From Arminella tubonensis (lineage in GTDB: Bacteria > Pseudomonadota > Alphaproteobacteria > Rhizobiales > Rhizobiaceae), in NCBI RefSeq assembly GCF_003240585.1, contig NZ_PCDP01000019.1, forward strand, positions 113,536 to 177,535: DNA of 64,000 bases, written 5' to 3'. Both the position numbers and the translations under genes were made by a program. Below, in pieces: positions 27,105 to 37,085 of the stretch (positions within the stretch are counted from its first letter, which is position 1; each line of letters begins with the position of its first letter). The notes beneath the pieces were generated by a model. It was not told where the DNA came from. It did no database searches and was given only the letters and a program-made list of their open reading frames with translations.

Positions 27105-29174
27105 ATGTCGGATGAACTGGCTGCGGCCGGCGCGGAATTAACCGAAAATCGTGCCGTCGAGCGCACGCCACCCCTTCACAAGAAAAATGAAGTGTCGAGG
27201 CACGCGCCTCCTTTGGCGGAAAGCGCTTATCGACCTGACATCGATGGCCTACGTGCCATCGCGGTCTCGATCGTGTTGATTTATCATGCAGGCATCAGCA
27301 CCTTCAGAGGCGGCTTCATCGGTGTCGACGTTTTCTTCGTAATCTCAGGTTTCCTGATCACAAGACTGCTTCGCGCGGACCTGGAGCGAGGCACTTTTTC
27401 CATCTCCCGCTTTTACGAACGGCGTATCCGCCGGATTTTTCCGGCGCTTATCGCCGTGGTCGCGGTGACGCTCACCGTTGCGCCATTCACGCTATTTCCA
27501 GTCGAGCTGAGAACGACGGCACTCACCGCAATTGCCGCTCTCAGTTCATTTTCAAATCTCTATCTTTTGAATTCCGCCGGCTATTTTGCAGCCGACGTCA
27601 CCTCCCAGCCCTTGATCCACACCTGGTCTCTGGGTGTGGAGGAGCAGTTTTACCTCGCCTTCCCTCTGCTGCTCGCAGTCATTGGCGCATCGCGCGTGCG
27701 CGCGGCACGGTGGACGATCGTCGTCCTGGCGCTCGCTAGCCTCCTTGGTGGCATTCTGTTGACGGCAGCGGATCGAGATATCGCCTTTTACTTTCCGCTC
27801 ACCCGCGCATGGGAATTGTTGCTTGGCTCCCTCTTGGCCTATAGCGTCGTTCCACAGATGCCACGCCTCCTCCGGGAGTTTGGCATGTTTGCCGCGCTCC
27901 TGCTGCTCCTGGTAAGCAGCGTCAAATTTCACGCCGGCCTTGCCTTTCCTGGCTATTTTGCCGTCATTCCATGCGTTTCAACCCTGGCGCTGATCGGTAT
28001 CGGCGGACAAGGTCCAACGACCGTAAAAGGCCTGCTTTCGTCGTCGCCCTTCGTTTGGGTTGGCAAGATTTCATATTCTCTCTATCTCTGGCACTGGCCG
28101 ATCTTTGTGTATTATCAGTTGATCCGCGGAACGGCGCTTTCGGCGCCGGAAGCATTGGCGCTCATCCTCCTTAGCGTCCTTGCGGCATATCTGTCTTGGC
28201 GCTACGTCGAACAGCCTTTCCGCGAGCGCAAGATTTTGGCAACGCGGGCCGAGCTATTGCGATGCGCGGGCGTCGCCTATCTGATCTTGTGCGTGGCGGG
28301 CATTGGCCTGTCATATGGTGCTGCTCGCCTGCAAATTCCCAATGGTGATGGCAATCACTTCGCAAGCTATCTCGACTATGATGATACGAGTGTCTACCGC
28401 CGCGGCGTGTGCTTTCTTATTGGTCACATCAACCATTTATCGGATTATGATCGCGACACGTGCCTGAAGCCTTCCCTGGATAAGCCGAATATATTGCTCA
28501 TTGGCGACAGTCATGCTGCAGATTTGTGGAGCGGGCTGACCGCAGTGATGCCGCAAAGCAATGTGATGCAAGCCACATCCAGCGGATGCAAGCCGGTGAT
28601 TTCATCCAAGGGCGAGCGTGGCTGCACGGATCTGATGCAGATGGTCTTTAGCGACTTTCTCAAGAAGCATCGTCCGGGCATCCTCATCCTGTCAGCTCGC
28701 TGGATAGAAACCGACATTCCGGATGTCGTGCGTTCGCTCGAGGCGCTTCGTGGCCACGTTGATCGGATCGTGGTCTTCGGACCCATCGTCGAATACCACA
28801 AATCCCTGGCGCGATTGCTTGGCCAGGTCGCCAGCGGCAGGAACGCCAGCTTGCTTGTGACAGCCAGAAATACCGAACAAATGAAGACCGATAGCGAAAT
28901 GGCCGCAGCGGTAGAAGCCGCGGGCGGCGTCTATGTCTCCACATACTCCCTGCTTTGCCCTCCAGACGGCACGGCTTGCGCGACGCAGGAGAACGGCATT
29001 CCTTTGCAATGGGACTACGGCCATCTGACTGCAGCTGGATCGGCCTTTGTCGCAATGAAGGCCCAAATGACCGGGGCGTTTGATGTTCCTGGAAAATTCC
29101 AACTCCTGCTGGCCCAAATTCGGGGGCACTTCAACTCCAACCCATCCCGTGCCTCGCGTCGGAGACCTTTGTGA
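27105..29174 (+). CDS. OafA-like acyltransferase 3 with C-terminal SGNH domain
   Basis: A 689-residue membrane enzyme. After a polar N-terminus, the acyltransferase-3 domain begins RPDIDGLRAIAVSIVLIYHA and spans about ten helices (residues 45-400), with the signatures VDVFFVISGF and HTWSLGVEEQFYL. The soluble C-terminal part is an SGNH/GDSL hydrolase-like domain with GDSHAAD (near residue 467) and a late WDYGHLTAAGS (near 635) that supplies Asp and His. Such fusions O-acetylate surface polysaccharides. It is the only plus-strand gene in the core of the locus and is convergent with another acyltransferase. Confidence 0.92.
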   Translation: MSDELAAAGAELTENRAVERTPPLHKKNEVSRHAPPLAESAYRPDIDGLRAIAVSIVLIYHAGISTFRGGFIGVDVFFVISGFLITRLLRADLERGTFSISRFYERRIRRIFPALIAVVAVTLTVAPFTLFPVELRTTALTAIAALSSFSNLYLLNSAGYFAADVTSQPLIHTWSLGVEEQFYLAFPLLLAVIGASRVRAARWTIVVLALASLLGGILLTAADRDIAFYFPLTRAWELLLGSLLAYSVVPQMPRLLREFGMFAALLLLLVSSVKFHAGLAFPGYFAVIPCVSTLALIGIGGQGPTTVKGLLSSSPFVWVGKISYSLYLWHWPIFVYYQLIRGTALSAPEALALILLSVLAAYLSWRYVEQPFRERKILATRAELLRCAGVAYLILCVAGIGLSYGAARLQIPNGDGNHFASYLDYDDTSVYRRGVCFLIGHINHLSDYDRDTCLKPSLDKPNILLIGDSHAADLWSGLTAVMPQSNVMQATSSGCKPVISSKGERGCTDLMQMVFSDFLKKHRPGILILSARWIETDIPDVVRSLEALRGHVDRIVVFGPIVEYHKSLARLLGQVASGRNASLLVTARNTEQMKTDSEMAAAVEAAGGVYVSTYSLLCPPDGTACATQENGIPLQWDYGHLTAAGSAFVAMKAQMTGAFDVPGKFQLLLAQIRGHFNSNPSRASRRRPL

Positions 29175-29182
29175 GGAAAATA

Positions 29183-30298
29183 CTATCGGTTCATTTGTGA
29201 TTTTATTTTGAGATTGATCGTCCGCTCAACAAAATAATAAAAGAGCAAACCAAATATTACTGCACCCGAAAACACAAATACGATCGCGACGGATATAAAT
29301 GAAGGGCTATATTTATGAATTCCCAGCAATTCAATTAACTTTGTACATCCAAAATATATGAAAGGGACGTGCACTAGGTATATCGAATAGGATGCATCGC
29401 CGAGAAATACTATTGGGGCGCTCCACCTAATAACTTTATTAAATTCAAAGCTAATCATCCCGCCTACAAATAAAGCGGATGGTGCTCCCCAAACAATGAA
29501 TCTATTGTCGTCGCTGGCGCTTTCAAAAATGAACAAGCTGAAACCAAGGAGGCATATCAGTATCAACAATGATTTATGGAATATGATGCTTCCAGAAACG
29601 AAGTATCGCGCAATTATACACCCAAAAATAAATTCAATTGCAATTGAGTTCTGCAAGAACTGCGAAACTGCCCCAGGCAGATCCAACAAGCGCGAGAGCG
29701 CAATGATAGACACTATCACCAACGCCATTGGAACCAAAAAACGACCTCGGAAAAGTGCGATCGAGGCTGCAAACACGATGTAAAAATATACTTCGAAACT
29801 AAGCGTCCAACCAACGCCCAGGATCGGTTGAACCTGTCCAAGTTTATTGAAGTCTGGAATGAGCGTAGCGGAGGTGAAAAGGCGCTCCCAGCTCAGATCA
29901 AAGGATAGGTGTCCTGTGATCACGTAAACAGCGACCAAAGGAATTACGAGAGCTACGGTAACCAGCAAATAGGACGGATAGATCCGCAAGGCTCTCTTTA
30001 GAAGAAAATCACTTAGCGGCTTCCTGCCATCTATGTATGGCGCTGCCACATACGTCATGATGAAGCCGCTTATGACAAAAAATATGTCAACTCCGACGGC
30101 CAATCGTTCGTAGAGCGCCGGGAAATCGAACAGTAGCGGCCGCGTCCAATCGGCTGGCGCGTTCGCGGTGAACAGGCGGATCGTATGATGAAAAACCACC
30201 AGTAGGCATGCAAAGCATCGCGCAGCTTGCAGGGATGATAGATTATGCGCGGATTGAGATCGGATATTGGGCTTTATGGCAGCAGCGGCAATCGACAA
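29183..30298 (-). CDS. Acyltransferase 3 family protein (ExoZ-like)
   Basis: A 371-residue membrane protein with about ten helices, starting at TTG 30298 behind a clear AGGAG and 11 bp after the GH10 stop. The acyltransferase-3 signatures are LQAARCFACLLVVFHH, VDIFFVISGFIMTY and GWTLSFEVYFY. It likely O-acetylates the repeat unit, as ExoZ does in succinoglycan. The gene is visibly richer in A and T than its neighbours, with many AAA, ATA and AAT codons, which points to recent acquisition. It is the last gene of the minus-strand polysaccharide operon. Confidence 0.88.
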   Translation of the reverse strand: MSIAAAAIKPNIRSQSAHNLSSLQAARCFACLLVVFHHTIRLFTANAPADWTRPLLFDFPALYERLAVGVDIFFVISGFIMTYVAAPYIDGRKPLSDFLLKRALRIYPSYLLVTVALVIPLVAVYVITGHLSFDLSWERLFTSATLIPDFNKLGQVQPILGVGWTLSFEVYFYIVFAASIALFRGRFLVPMALVIVSIIALSRLLDLPGAVSQFLQNSIAIEFIFGCIIARYFVSGSIIFHKSLLILICLLGFSLFIFESASDDNRFIVWGAPSALFVGGMISFEFNKVIRWSAPIVFLGDASYSIYLVHVPFIYFGCTKLIELLGIHKYSPSFISVAIVFVFSGAVIFGLLFYYFVERTINLKIKSQMNR

Positions 30299-30309
30299 TG
30301 AACACGCTC

Positions 30310-31422
30310 CTATTGCATTCGGTTCGCGGCTAAATCGAAGGCGTTCGATATCGCGTCCCACATAGGCTTTCGTGCAAGAATGCCATCGAGCGGAAGAGCA
30401 CGCGGCAACTGGCCATCTGGCCATTTATATTTGTCGCTCGTTGAGAGCCATGTGTAGCGATCAGTTAGACCCCACGTTAAGACGCCAAGCGTTTGATGAC
30501 TTTCGAGCGCGACATTCAGAAAATCTTTGGTTACCGCGGCCACGTCCGCGTCCCTCTTCTGCGGGTCGTCAGGTCCGCCTCGATCGCTGACATCAAGTTC
30601 AGTAATCATCAGCTTGATGCCATAGCCTTCGAGATCATGGATAAACCGCGCAAACACCTTGGCGTCAAAACCATCTCGATATGGATGCAGGTGGCCCTGA
30701 ATGCCGAAAGCTTCTACGGGCACATCCTTACTTTTCAGGCGGTCGAGCAAGTTCAAAAGGGCTTTTCTGCGACGATCGTTCCAGCGAATCGGCGCTTCAA
30801 CACCAAAGTCATTCAAGAACAGCAGCGCATGCGGATCCGCTTGTTTTGCGGCATGGAACGCCAATGGTATGTAATCCTCGCCTAGAGCTTCGTACCAAAT
30901 ACTCTGACTACGCATTCCATCCGAGCGCCCGTTATCTGGTTCCACCGCTTCATTCACGACATCCCAGGAATGCATTCGACCAGCATACCGTTTGGTCACG
31001 AACGCAATATATTCCGTTAGCAGTTTCGCTTTCGCCGCTGCGGTCGTTGAATCATTCAAGGCGTTCGGAAGCCATGCCGGGTTCGCATCATACCATGCCA
31101 ATGTATGGCCCCGCGCCTTCTGATCATCACGCGCGGCAGACTGGAGAATGAAATCGACAGCAGCGAAATCATATCGATTGGGCTCCGGCTGAATGAACTG
31201 CCTCTTCAACTCATATTCGGGAACAAGGATGCCCGCTTCATTGGCGACTGCTGCGCGAAATTGAGCATCGTCACGTAAATTGCGAGACTTGACCGCGCAT
31301 CCATAGACAAGGCCCCTGGCCTCAGCTTTGTGCCTGAGAGAATCCGCTCCGGCCTCGGCCAATTTCGGAACGAGTGAACACGCAGCACCGGCTGCCGCGC
31401 ACAGAAAGTCACGCCGCTTCAA
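30310..31422 (-). CDS. Secreted GH10 glycosidase (xylanase-like)
   Basis: A 370-residue glycoside hydrolase family 10 enzyme. The N-terminus MKRRDFLCAAAGAACS has a twin-arginine motif, suggesting Tat export. The (beta/alpha)8 barrel shows the acid/base glutamate E158 in SWDVVNEAV and the nucleophile E275 in MITELDVSD, plus the usual GHTLAWYDANPAWL. GH10 enzymes cut beta-1,4-xylan, but here it lies inside a polysaccharide operon and overlaps the upstream transferase gene by 14 bp, so it may trim or release the polymer made by the locus. That would be a substrate beyond plain xylan (inference). Confidence 0.92.
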   Translation of the reverse strand: MKRRDFLCAAAGAACSLVPKLAEAGADSLRHKAEARGLVYGCAVKSRNLRDDAQFRAAVANEAGILVPEYELKRQFIQPEPNRYDFAAVDFILQSAARDDQKARGHTLAWYDANPAWLPNALNDSTTAAAKAKLLTEYIAFVTKRYAGRMHSWDVVNEAVEPDNGRSDGMRSQSIWYEALGEDYIPLAFHAAKQADPHALLFLNDFGVEAPIRWNDRRRKALLNLLDRLKSKDVPVEAFGIQGHLHPYRDGFDAKVFARFIHDLEGYGIKLMITELDVSDRGGPDDPQKRDADVAAVTKDFLNVALESHQTLGVLTWGLTDRYTWLSTSDKYKWPDGQLPRALPLDGILARKPMWDAISNAFDLAANRMQ

Positions 31423-32356
31423 ATTTGCGCCCCCAGGTCTTTAGGAATAGTAGCCACTTATCGGTAATGTTTCGATACTGCCGATCCGGCAGAACAATCT
31501 GTAGAAATACGATCCCAGCCAATCGGGGGGAATAGGCACCGTGAAGAACAGCGGCCAGGTAGAGCATCATTGCCTGCCACGCGTTCTTTTGAGCCATGCT
31601 CTTTGCAAAATGCCAGCCTCTGTAACCATAGTATGCACGCACTGGTATTTGAGGGCGAAGGTCTTCAAGCCAGCGTAAATCACCGATCGGCGTACGGCCG
31701 GTAGAGAGCCGGTCATGTTCGACGTCGTCTGCCCAAACGACTGTCGGGCTTTCTGCCATTTCAAAGCGGCAACCCGCCAATTGCAAACGAATGGCAAAGT
31801 CCGTGTCATCACCGAATATTGCATCCTCCCGGTATTTGACGCGTTTCGCGGTTTCGCTTCGCAAAGCAAGCCCGCTCGTTTGCACAAACCCCCGATCACA
31901 AATCAGGTAGATTGCCATATCTTCATCCGAGCGGATCGCACGCGGCGGTTTGACGAATGCGCGGCCACTGCCACGGCGAACGATAACCGGGGCATAAGCT
32001 GCTACATCATCTGATTTTTCCAAAAGAACCTTCACCGTTTCGAGATGGTGCGGAAGGAACAGGTCATCAGAATCGAGAAATGCGATGTAGCGACTGCTGG
32101 CTAGGTCAATTCCGGCATTACGCGCCGAGCTTGCGCCCGCGTTGGATTGTCGGAAGAGCCGAATTCGCTGATCTTGAACACTCAGTATCGAGCTGGCGAC
32201 ATCGTCAGTAGAACCATCATCGATGATCAGTATCTCGAAGTCTTGCAATGACTGATCAAGGACCGATTTAATCGCATTAAGGACGAGATCCGCCCTATTG
32301 TATACCGGTATGACAACAGAAAAGATTGGACTGTTAGAAAGCATTTTATTCAGCAT
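31409..32356 (-). CDS. Glycosyltransferase family 2 (second of a pair)
   Basis: A 315-residue GT-A enzyme. Motifs include FSVVIPVYNRADLVLNAI at residues 12-29, EILIIDDGSTDD, the donor-site ARNAGIDLASSRYIAFLDSDD with DSDD as metal-binding motif, and a WADDVEHDRL stretch late in the domain. It is homologous to the next gene upstream (32400-33308), and the two look like a tandem duplication that has diverged. It should extend the lipid-linked repeat unit. Confidence 0.9.
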   Translation of the reverse strand: MLNKMLSNSPIFSVVIPVYNRADLVLNAIKSVLDQSLQDFEILIIDDGSTDDVASSILSVQDQRIRLFRQSNAGASSARNAGIDLASSRYIAFLDSDDLFLPHHLETVKVLLEKSDDVAAYAPVIVRRGSGRAFVKPPRAIRSDEDMAIYLICDRGFVQTSGLALRSETAKRVKYREDAIFGDDTDFAIRLQLAGCRFEMAESPTVVWADDVEHDRLSTGRTPIGDLRWLEDLRPQIPVRAYYGYRGWHFAKSMAQKNAWQAMMLYLAAVLHGAYSPRLAGIVFLQIVLPDRQYRNITDKWLLFLKTWGRKFEAA

Positions 32357-32399
32357 GCTCCGAGTAGCTCCGGGGCTTCCATTCCCACTCAGAACGCGC

Positions 32400-33308
32400 C
32401 TAAACTCTTCCGAAACGAGCGACGAAACTGTTCACGATGGCCCTGTACATTGCTCTGGGCATATACGCGCGAAGTAGCTGTCTCGCAATGGTCCTTGAGG
32501 AGACGCCGGCAAATGCCCATCCCTTAAAAAAATCTGCAGCAGCTGCAAAAGGTTTCACCGGTGCCAAATGGTACCCTAAGACCGTCGCCCTATATCCCAG
32601 CAACGCCTTCCTCGTGAGCAGATGTTGGCACTTTTCAAGCCATTTTGACGACGACTCGTATCCCGAAACATATGACGTTCTGCCCGCCTCCGTGTTGTCG
32701 AGCCAAATTGTCAGAGGCTCCTCGATCATTCTGAACTTTGCACCCGCCGCTTGTAAGCGGATACAGAAATCAAGGTCCTGCCCTCTGCGCAAAGTCGGAT
32801 CAAACATGACCCTCTTGGCGAGTTTTGTTGATAGAACTATAGTCGACGTCTGAATCAATTGGTTCGCACAAAAAAGATACTCGCCAACGTCCTCATTTTC
32901 CCGGATCGCACGATCCGGCCTTATCCAGAACTTCTCCACGCCGCGATCCACGTTCATCGCCGAATAGAGGACCAGATCATCCGAAATCGGGAATTCTCTG
33001 GCGCATCGAGACAATTTGTTAGGCAGGAATGAATCATCTGAATCAAGAAAGGCAATGTACTGCCCGCGAGCGTTTTGAATTCCGTTGTTTCTCGCAGCTC
33101 CACCGCCTGCGTTTGGTTGCCGTATCAGGCGCATCCGATCGTCATTGAACCGCGCTACAACCCTGCCTGGATTATCATTGGAACCGTCGTCAACGATAAC
33201 GATCTCAAAGTCCTGAAGATCCTGCTTCAACACAGAGTTGATCGTTCCTTCAATAAGGTGCTCTCGATTAAAGGTTGGAATAACAACGGTAAATAACGGC
33301 TCGGTCAT
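32400..33308 (-). CDS. Glycosyltransferase family 2 (first of a pair)
   Basis: A 302-residue GT-A enzyme, closely parallel to 31409-32356: FTVVIPTFNREHLIEGTI, EIVIVDDGSNDN, and GQYIAFLDSDDSF with the DSDD metal site. The stretches around NNGIQNARG and WLDNTEAG also align with its neighbour. The gene follows the Wzy gene by about 30 bp and precedes its paralogue by about 43 bp. It adds one sugar of the repeat unit; donor unknown. Confidence 0.9.
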   Translation of the reverse strand: MTEPLFTVVIPTFNREHLIEGTINSVLKQDLQDFEIVIVDDGSNDNPGRVVARFNDDRMRLIRQPNAGGGAARNNGIQNARGQYIAFLDSDDSFLPNKLSRCAREFPISDDLVLYSAMNVDRGVEKFWIRPDRAIRENEDVGEYLFCANQLIQTSTIVLSTKLAKRVMFDPTLRRGQDLDFCIRLQAAGAKFRMIEEPLTIWLDNTEAGRTSYVSGYESSSKWLEKCQHLLTRKALLGYRATVLGYHLAPVKPFAAAADFFKGWAFAGVSSRTIARQLLRAYMPRAMYRAIVNSFVARFGRV

Positions 33309-33339
33309 TTTATGTTCCTCAAGGTCAGGAATTATCTAG

Positions 33340-34710
33340 CTATACGTTGTTCTGAGGTGAAATCTCAGCATTTCTTCTTGTCACAATGTATCTCCTATCA
33401 AGGAAGTATTTACTTTTTATTTGAACAATCAATATTGTTGTAACGAACACAATCCAGACCTCTCTGTCGCGTGTATAGAGCTGTGTCTCCATCAGATTCT
33501 CAAGGAGACCGAAAAACCAGAGGGAAAATAACAATGAAAAGAACTTTATGTCGTTGGCACGCGGCGCAAATAGAAACTGGAAGAGTGGTACAACTAGTGC
33601 AGCGACCAACGCTAGGGTCAGCCCGGGAATTCCAGTGGTCGCCAACATCTCCAAATACCCATTGTGTGAGTGGACGATCGCTTCCAGGAAGGCATCCGTC
33701 ATATATGGCAGAATGGGAGGCGCGCTACTTACCGCCCATAGAGAGCTATAACCGGATCCCAGCCAAGGGTGGTCAGCCGAGAATGCTAGCGCGGTATCCC
33801 AAATCGCAACTCGACCGGTGAATGATTGAGGATTTGAAAAAAGTTCCGCCAACTTGTCAGAGTAACCCGATACGCCGACTGCAACCAAGGCTGCAGAGCT
33901 TGATATGAACAATAAGACTAGCAGGCGGCCTAAGGCACTATGCCACGCAGCCCTGTAGAGAAAGCCAGCGGGTACGACTAGCAACAACAGGCCTAGTGGA
34001 GTCTTAGCCTTGCAGCCCACGAGGAAAACTACACAAATGGCTAAGAAGAACCAATCATACCAGCGTCTCCGTGCCATGCCGTAATGCAGGAAAATTATAG
34101 TTGCCATAGCGCAAACGGCGCCAGCAGTATTCTTATGAATAAAAACTCCCTTCCATCCGCCAACTATGCTTTGATCTACCTCCGTTGGTGGATGAATAGC
34201 AAAAGAAGGAAATAGAAATACCGATATCAGAGACGCCGTCATGCAGGCAGCTAGCGCTTTGTACATGACGTCTAAGCTTCGAGTTGGCCCCAAAAAATCG
34301 ACTGATATAGCTATGCTTGCAAATACGAAGACAAGCAATACAGCGCGCCGGAACGACACGTTGGGGTCATAGGCCCAAGTTGTGCTTAGAATGATCCAGC
34401 CAATCAGCAAAACCTGCATCAATGAAATGCAACTCGGCAAGCGGAGGCCCCGGAGGCGGATCCACAGGCCGAGGAATGTTATGAACGCCAGCGTATAGGC
34501 GGCTTGCTTTACGCGATCACCCGCTTCCGTGGCGTCCAATCGCGCAAACCGAGCGTCGACCGAATCAGACTCGCCCATGGAAACTCGGACAAGAACAACT
34601 AGCAAAAATATAAAGAAGAGGACTTCGATCAGTCTTACCAGCCTTTCGGATTGCCCGATTGCGGTCGCTGACAGCGATTCAAAATTCGTTTTCTTTGTAG
34701 ACAGTTTCAT
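33340..34710 (-). CDS. Wzy/ExoQ-like polysaccharide polymerase
   Basis: A 456-residue integral membrane protein with about eleven helices and an O-antigen ligase/polymerase domain (about residues 215-410). The large periplasmic loop contains FTGRVAIWDTALAF and the HSHNGYLEML stretch that marks this family (ExoQ, Wzy, WaaL). It polymerises flipped repeat units. It sits between the flippase gene (27 bp upstream) and the two GT2 genes. Codon use is slightly richer in A and T than the operon average. Confidence 0.9.
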   Translation of the reverse strand: MKLSTKKTNFESLSATAIGQSERLVRLIEVLFFIFLLVVLVRVSMGESDSVDARFARLDATEAGDRVKQAAYTLAFITFLGLWIRLRGLRLPSCISLMQVLLIGWIILSTTWAYDPNVSFRRAVLLVFVFASIAISVDFLGPTRSLDVMYKALAACMTASLISVFLFPSFAIHPPTEVDQSIVGGWKGVFIHKNTAGAVCAMATIIFLHYGMARRRWYDWFFLAICVVFLVGCKAKTPLGLLLLVVPAGFLYRAAWHSALGRLLVLLFISSSAALVAVGVSGYSDKLAELFSNPQSFTGRVAIWDTALAFSADHPWLGSGYSSLWAVSSAPPILPYMTDAFLEAIVHSHNGYLEMLATTGIPGLTLALVAALVVPLFQFLFAPRANDIKFFSLLFSLWFFGLLENLMETQLYTRDREVWIVFVTTILIVQIKSKYFLDRRYIVTRRNAEISPQNNV

Positions 34711-34737
34711 GAGTTGCCCTGGGTAACGCGGATAAAT

Positions 34738-36189
34738 TTATGCAAATTTTCGTTCCGAAAAGCCCGCCATACCCAACATTGCGTCGCACCATGTCCTATT
34801 GAGGAACCAACTGAACGCGACATAGGCGAGTCCCCCAACCGGTAGACCGAGAGCCAGCCTGAGGAGGTCCGTTGTTAGGCGGCAAGAGGCCGCCAATGCA
34901 ACTGCTACGGCCATAATCGTCACTAGCAGTGGGACGGCCCATTGAAGGGTATATTCGACTATTCCAGCTCCGGTAATCTTGCGAACAATAAACAGCCAGA
35001 CCACGAAGACGAACAGCACATAGAAGATTGTCAGGGCCGTCGCCACTCCCATCGAGCCCCACAGGCCGCCAATGTAGATCGTGGGTACAATAGCCGCGGT
35101 CACGCCGAGGCTTTGGACAAGGGCGAGCCGCGAATGGCCGGTTCCGTAAAGCAGGCTGCCCACAGGATTGCCGAGTGCCCTGAACATCCCCCAGACCGCC
35201 ATGACGCCGAGCAGGTCGGCGGACTGGGACCAGTTCGGCCCGAGCACGACTTGCACCGTCTCATGGCGAAACGCCGCAATGGCGGCATAGATCGGAAAAT
35301 TTATCGCTGACGTCATCCTGATGGTCGCAAGATAGATCTTGCGCAAAAGCACTTGGTCGCCCTGAGCCTTGGCGATCAACGGTGTTCCGACCCTTGTGAC
35401 AATTGGGTTTGTCGCGAACATAACTTTTAAGGAGAGCTCGCGCGGAACCGTATAAAATCCAAGCGCCGCGCTACCGAGCATTCTCCCGACGACCATTACA
35501 TCGGCCTGAATTGTCGCGGTGTTGGCTAAACTTGCCCCAAGCAGGTAGAGACCGGATTTTAGATTGGACGACGCTTCTCCGACCCGGAAGTGAAGGCCAG
35601 GTAACCAGCCGTCACGAACGAACAGCCAGTAAAGCAGACTATTTCCCGTCGCCAGCGCCGTGACCGCAACCACGAGAGAATAAACCCCGCCCCCCAGATA
35701 AGCGACTACGATGGCAAGGACCGTGCTTATGATCGCCGAGATCAGCTCGACGATCGCAATCGGGCGGAATGCGAGCCGCTTCTCGGCCAACACCTTCACT
35801 TGTTGGCCGATCGCAAGAATAAAGAAGGAGCTTCCGGCAAGGGCGAGAGGCGTCTGCAAGCCCGGCGTGCTGTAAAAACTCGCGACCCAGGGGCTCGCCG
35901 CCCACACCAGGCCGGAGAGTAGGGCGCCCATGAAGACATTTAGCCAATAAAGCGTTGATAGAACTTCCTTCGAAATTTCGCGCGAATATATGATCGTCGT
36001 GCTTACACCCAGATCACCAAAGAGCTGAATAAACGCGGTGACACTGAGGATCATCGCCATCATACCGAAATCTTGTGGCGAAATCAGCCGTGCAAGCACG
36101 ATGAGTTGCAGCGTCTGCAAGACAACGCGGCCCACCGTAACAAAGGTAGTCCAGCGCACGGCGGAGAATGCTTCGGTTTTGACGCTCAT
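34738..36189 (-). CDS. Wzx-type flippase
   Basis: A 483-residue membrane protein with about twelve to fourteen helices, of the polysaccharide synthesis MATE-like group (MVF/PST, WzxC or ExoT type). It starts MSVKTEAFSAVRWTTFVTVG and has the typical ARLISPQDFGMMAM and ERRLAFRPIAIVEL-like stretches (here EKRLAFRPIAIVE). It flips undecaprenyl-linked repeat units to the periplasm. Its ATG overlaps the stop of the upstream transferase gene (ATGA). Confidence 0.91.
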   Translation of the reverse strand: MSVKTEAFSAVRWTTFVTVGRVVLQTLQLIVLARLISPQDFGMMAMILSVTAFIQLFGDLGVSTTIIYSREISKEVLSTLYWLNVFMGALLSGLVWAASPWVASFYSTPGLQTPLALAGSSFFILAIGQQVKVLAEKRLAFRPIAIVELISAIISTVLAIVVAYLGGGVYSLVVAVTALATGNSLLYWLFVRDGWLPGLHFRVGEASSNLKSGLYLLGASLANTATIQADVMVVGRMLGSAALGFYTVPRELSLKVMFATNPIVTRVGTPLIAKAQGDQVLLRKIYLATIRMTSAINFPIYAAIAAFRHETVQVVLGPNWSQSADLLGVMAVWGMFRALGNPVGSLLYGTGHSRLALVQSLGVTAAIVPTIYIGGLWGSMGVATALTIFYVLFVFVVWLFIVRKITGAGIVEYTLQWAVPLLVTIMAVAVALAASCRLTTDLLRLALGLPVGGLAYVAFSWFLNRTWCDAMLGMAGFSERKFA

Positions 36190-37028
36190 TGTGCTGTCTC
36201 CGGAATGCCGTAAGCTCGGACAAGATTGGCGATCTGCGCGTCGTTTCCGCCGTTCTGGCCCCGGTTGCTATTTTGCAACGCGACACCCTGGGAGCCCGGC
36301 CACTCATAGAACCGAATCCACCTGCTAACCTTGCGAACCGTCGCCCCGTTTAGCCGGACCATCCAGTTGAGCCATACGTCGTCCGTCGTCGGGCAGAGTT
36401 CGAGAATTTTTGCGATGTTGTTGACGTCAGTGTGCAGGACGCCAGGTGGATAGAGAACGCCGCCGACGCCGGTAAAGAAAACGTCGGACGCGCTACGGGC
36501 CTTCCTGATGTTGAAGTGCCAGCTGTCATAGGGTTGAAAACCACCATCGCTTCTGCGCGTCAGGTGAGCTCGGTGGCAGAGCACTTCCGGCACCCCTGCC
36601 CTGTACTCTTCCACGAGCCTTCGCAGCCAGGATGGCGGATAGTAGACATCGTCATCAGCTGTGACGATGATCGCATCACCATAGTGTTCGAGTGCCGGGA
36701 TGATTTTCTTGTAGGAGCGCAGGTCTTCCGTCGCGCGGATTGTCAGTCCCCCGCGTTCCAATTCCCTGATCGAGGGCGGCAGCGCCGTGATATCCTCATG
36801 TGCAATCCACAGAAGAACCTCGTCGGGAGCAAGATCTTGCGTCAATATCGTCTTGAGCGTCAGCTCGAGAACGTCGTATCTCTTGGGATAGGACGTCAGC
36901 GAGACCACGAGGCGATGCGGCAACCCATGGCGCGCAGCAACCTTTCTGCGCCGCCAGCGCCGTTCCGTCCAAGCTTCCAGCCCCTTCATGAAAGCCGGCT
37001 TTGCTAAGGATTTGATCCGCGTCAGCAA
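36186..37028 (-). CDS. GT-A-type glycosyltransferase
   Basis: A 280-residue soluble enzyme. VVSLTSYPKRYDVLELTLKT and the nucleotide-sugar motif IIVTADDDVYYPPSW (ADDD as metal-binding) suit a GT-A fold of the type found in rhizobial and streptococcal polysaccharide loci. The C-terminal NSNRGQNGGNDAQIANLV stretch recurs in this group. It is coupled to the flippase gene by a 4-bp overlap. Donor and acceptor are unknown. Confidence 0.82.
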   Translation of the reverse strand: MLTRIKSLAKPAFMKGLEAWTERRWRRRKVAARHGLPHRLVVSLTSYPKRYDVLELTLKTILTQDLAPDEVLLWIAHEDITALPPSIRELERGGLTIRATEDLRSYKKIIPALEHYGDAIIVTADDDVYYPPSWLRRLVEEYRAGVPEVLCHRAHLTRRSDGGFQPYDSWHFNIRKARSASDVFFTGVGGVLYPPGVLHTDVNNIAKILELCPTTDDVWLNWMVRLNGATVRKVSRWIRFYEWPGSQGVALQNSNRGQNGGNDAQIANLVRAYGIPETAQ

Positions 37029-37085
37029 GGGGAAAAGGTCCTTTCCAAGTCGTAGACGTCAGCTTGAGATATATGACCGCCAGCC

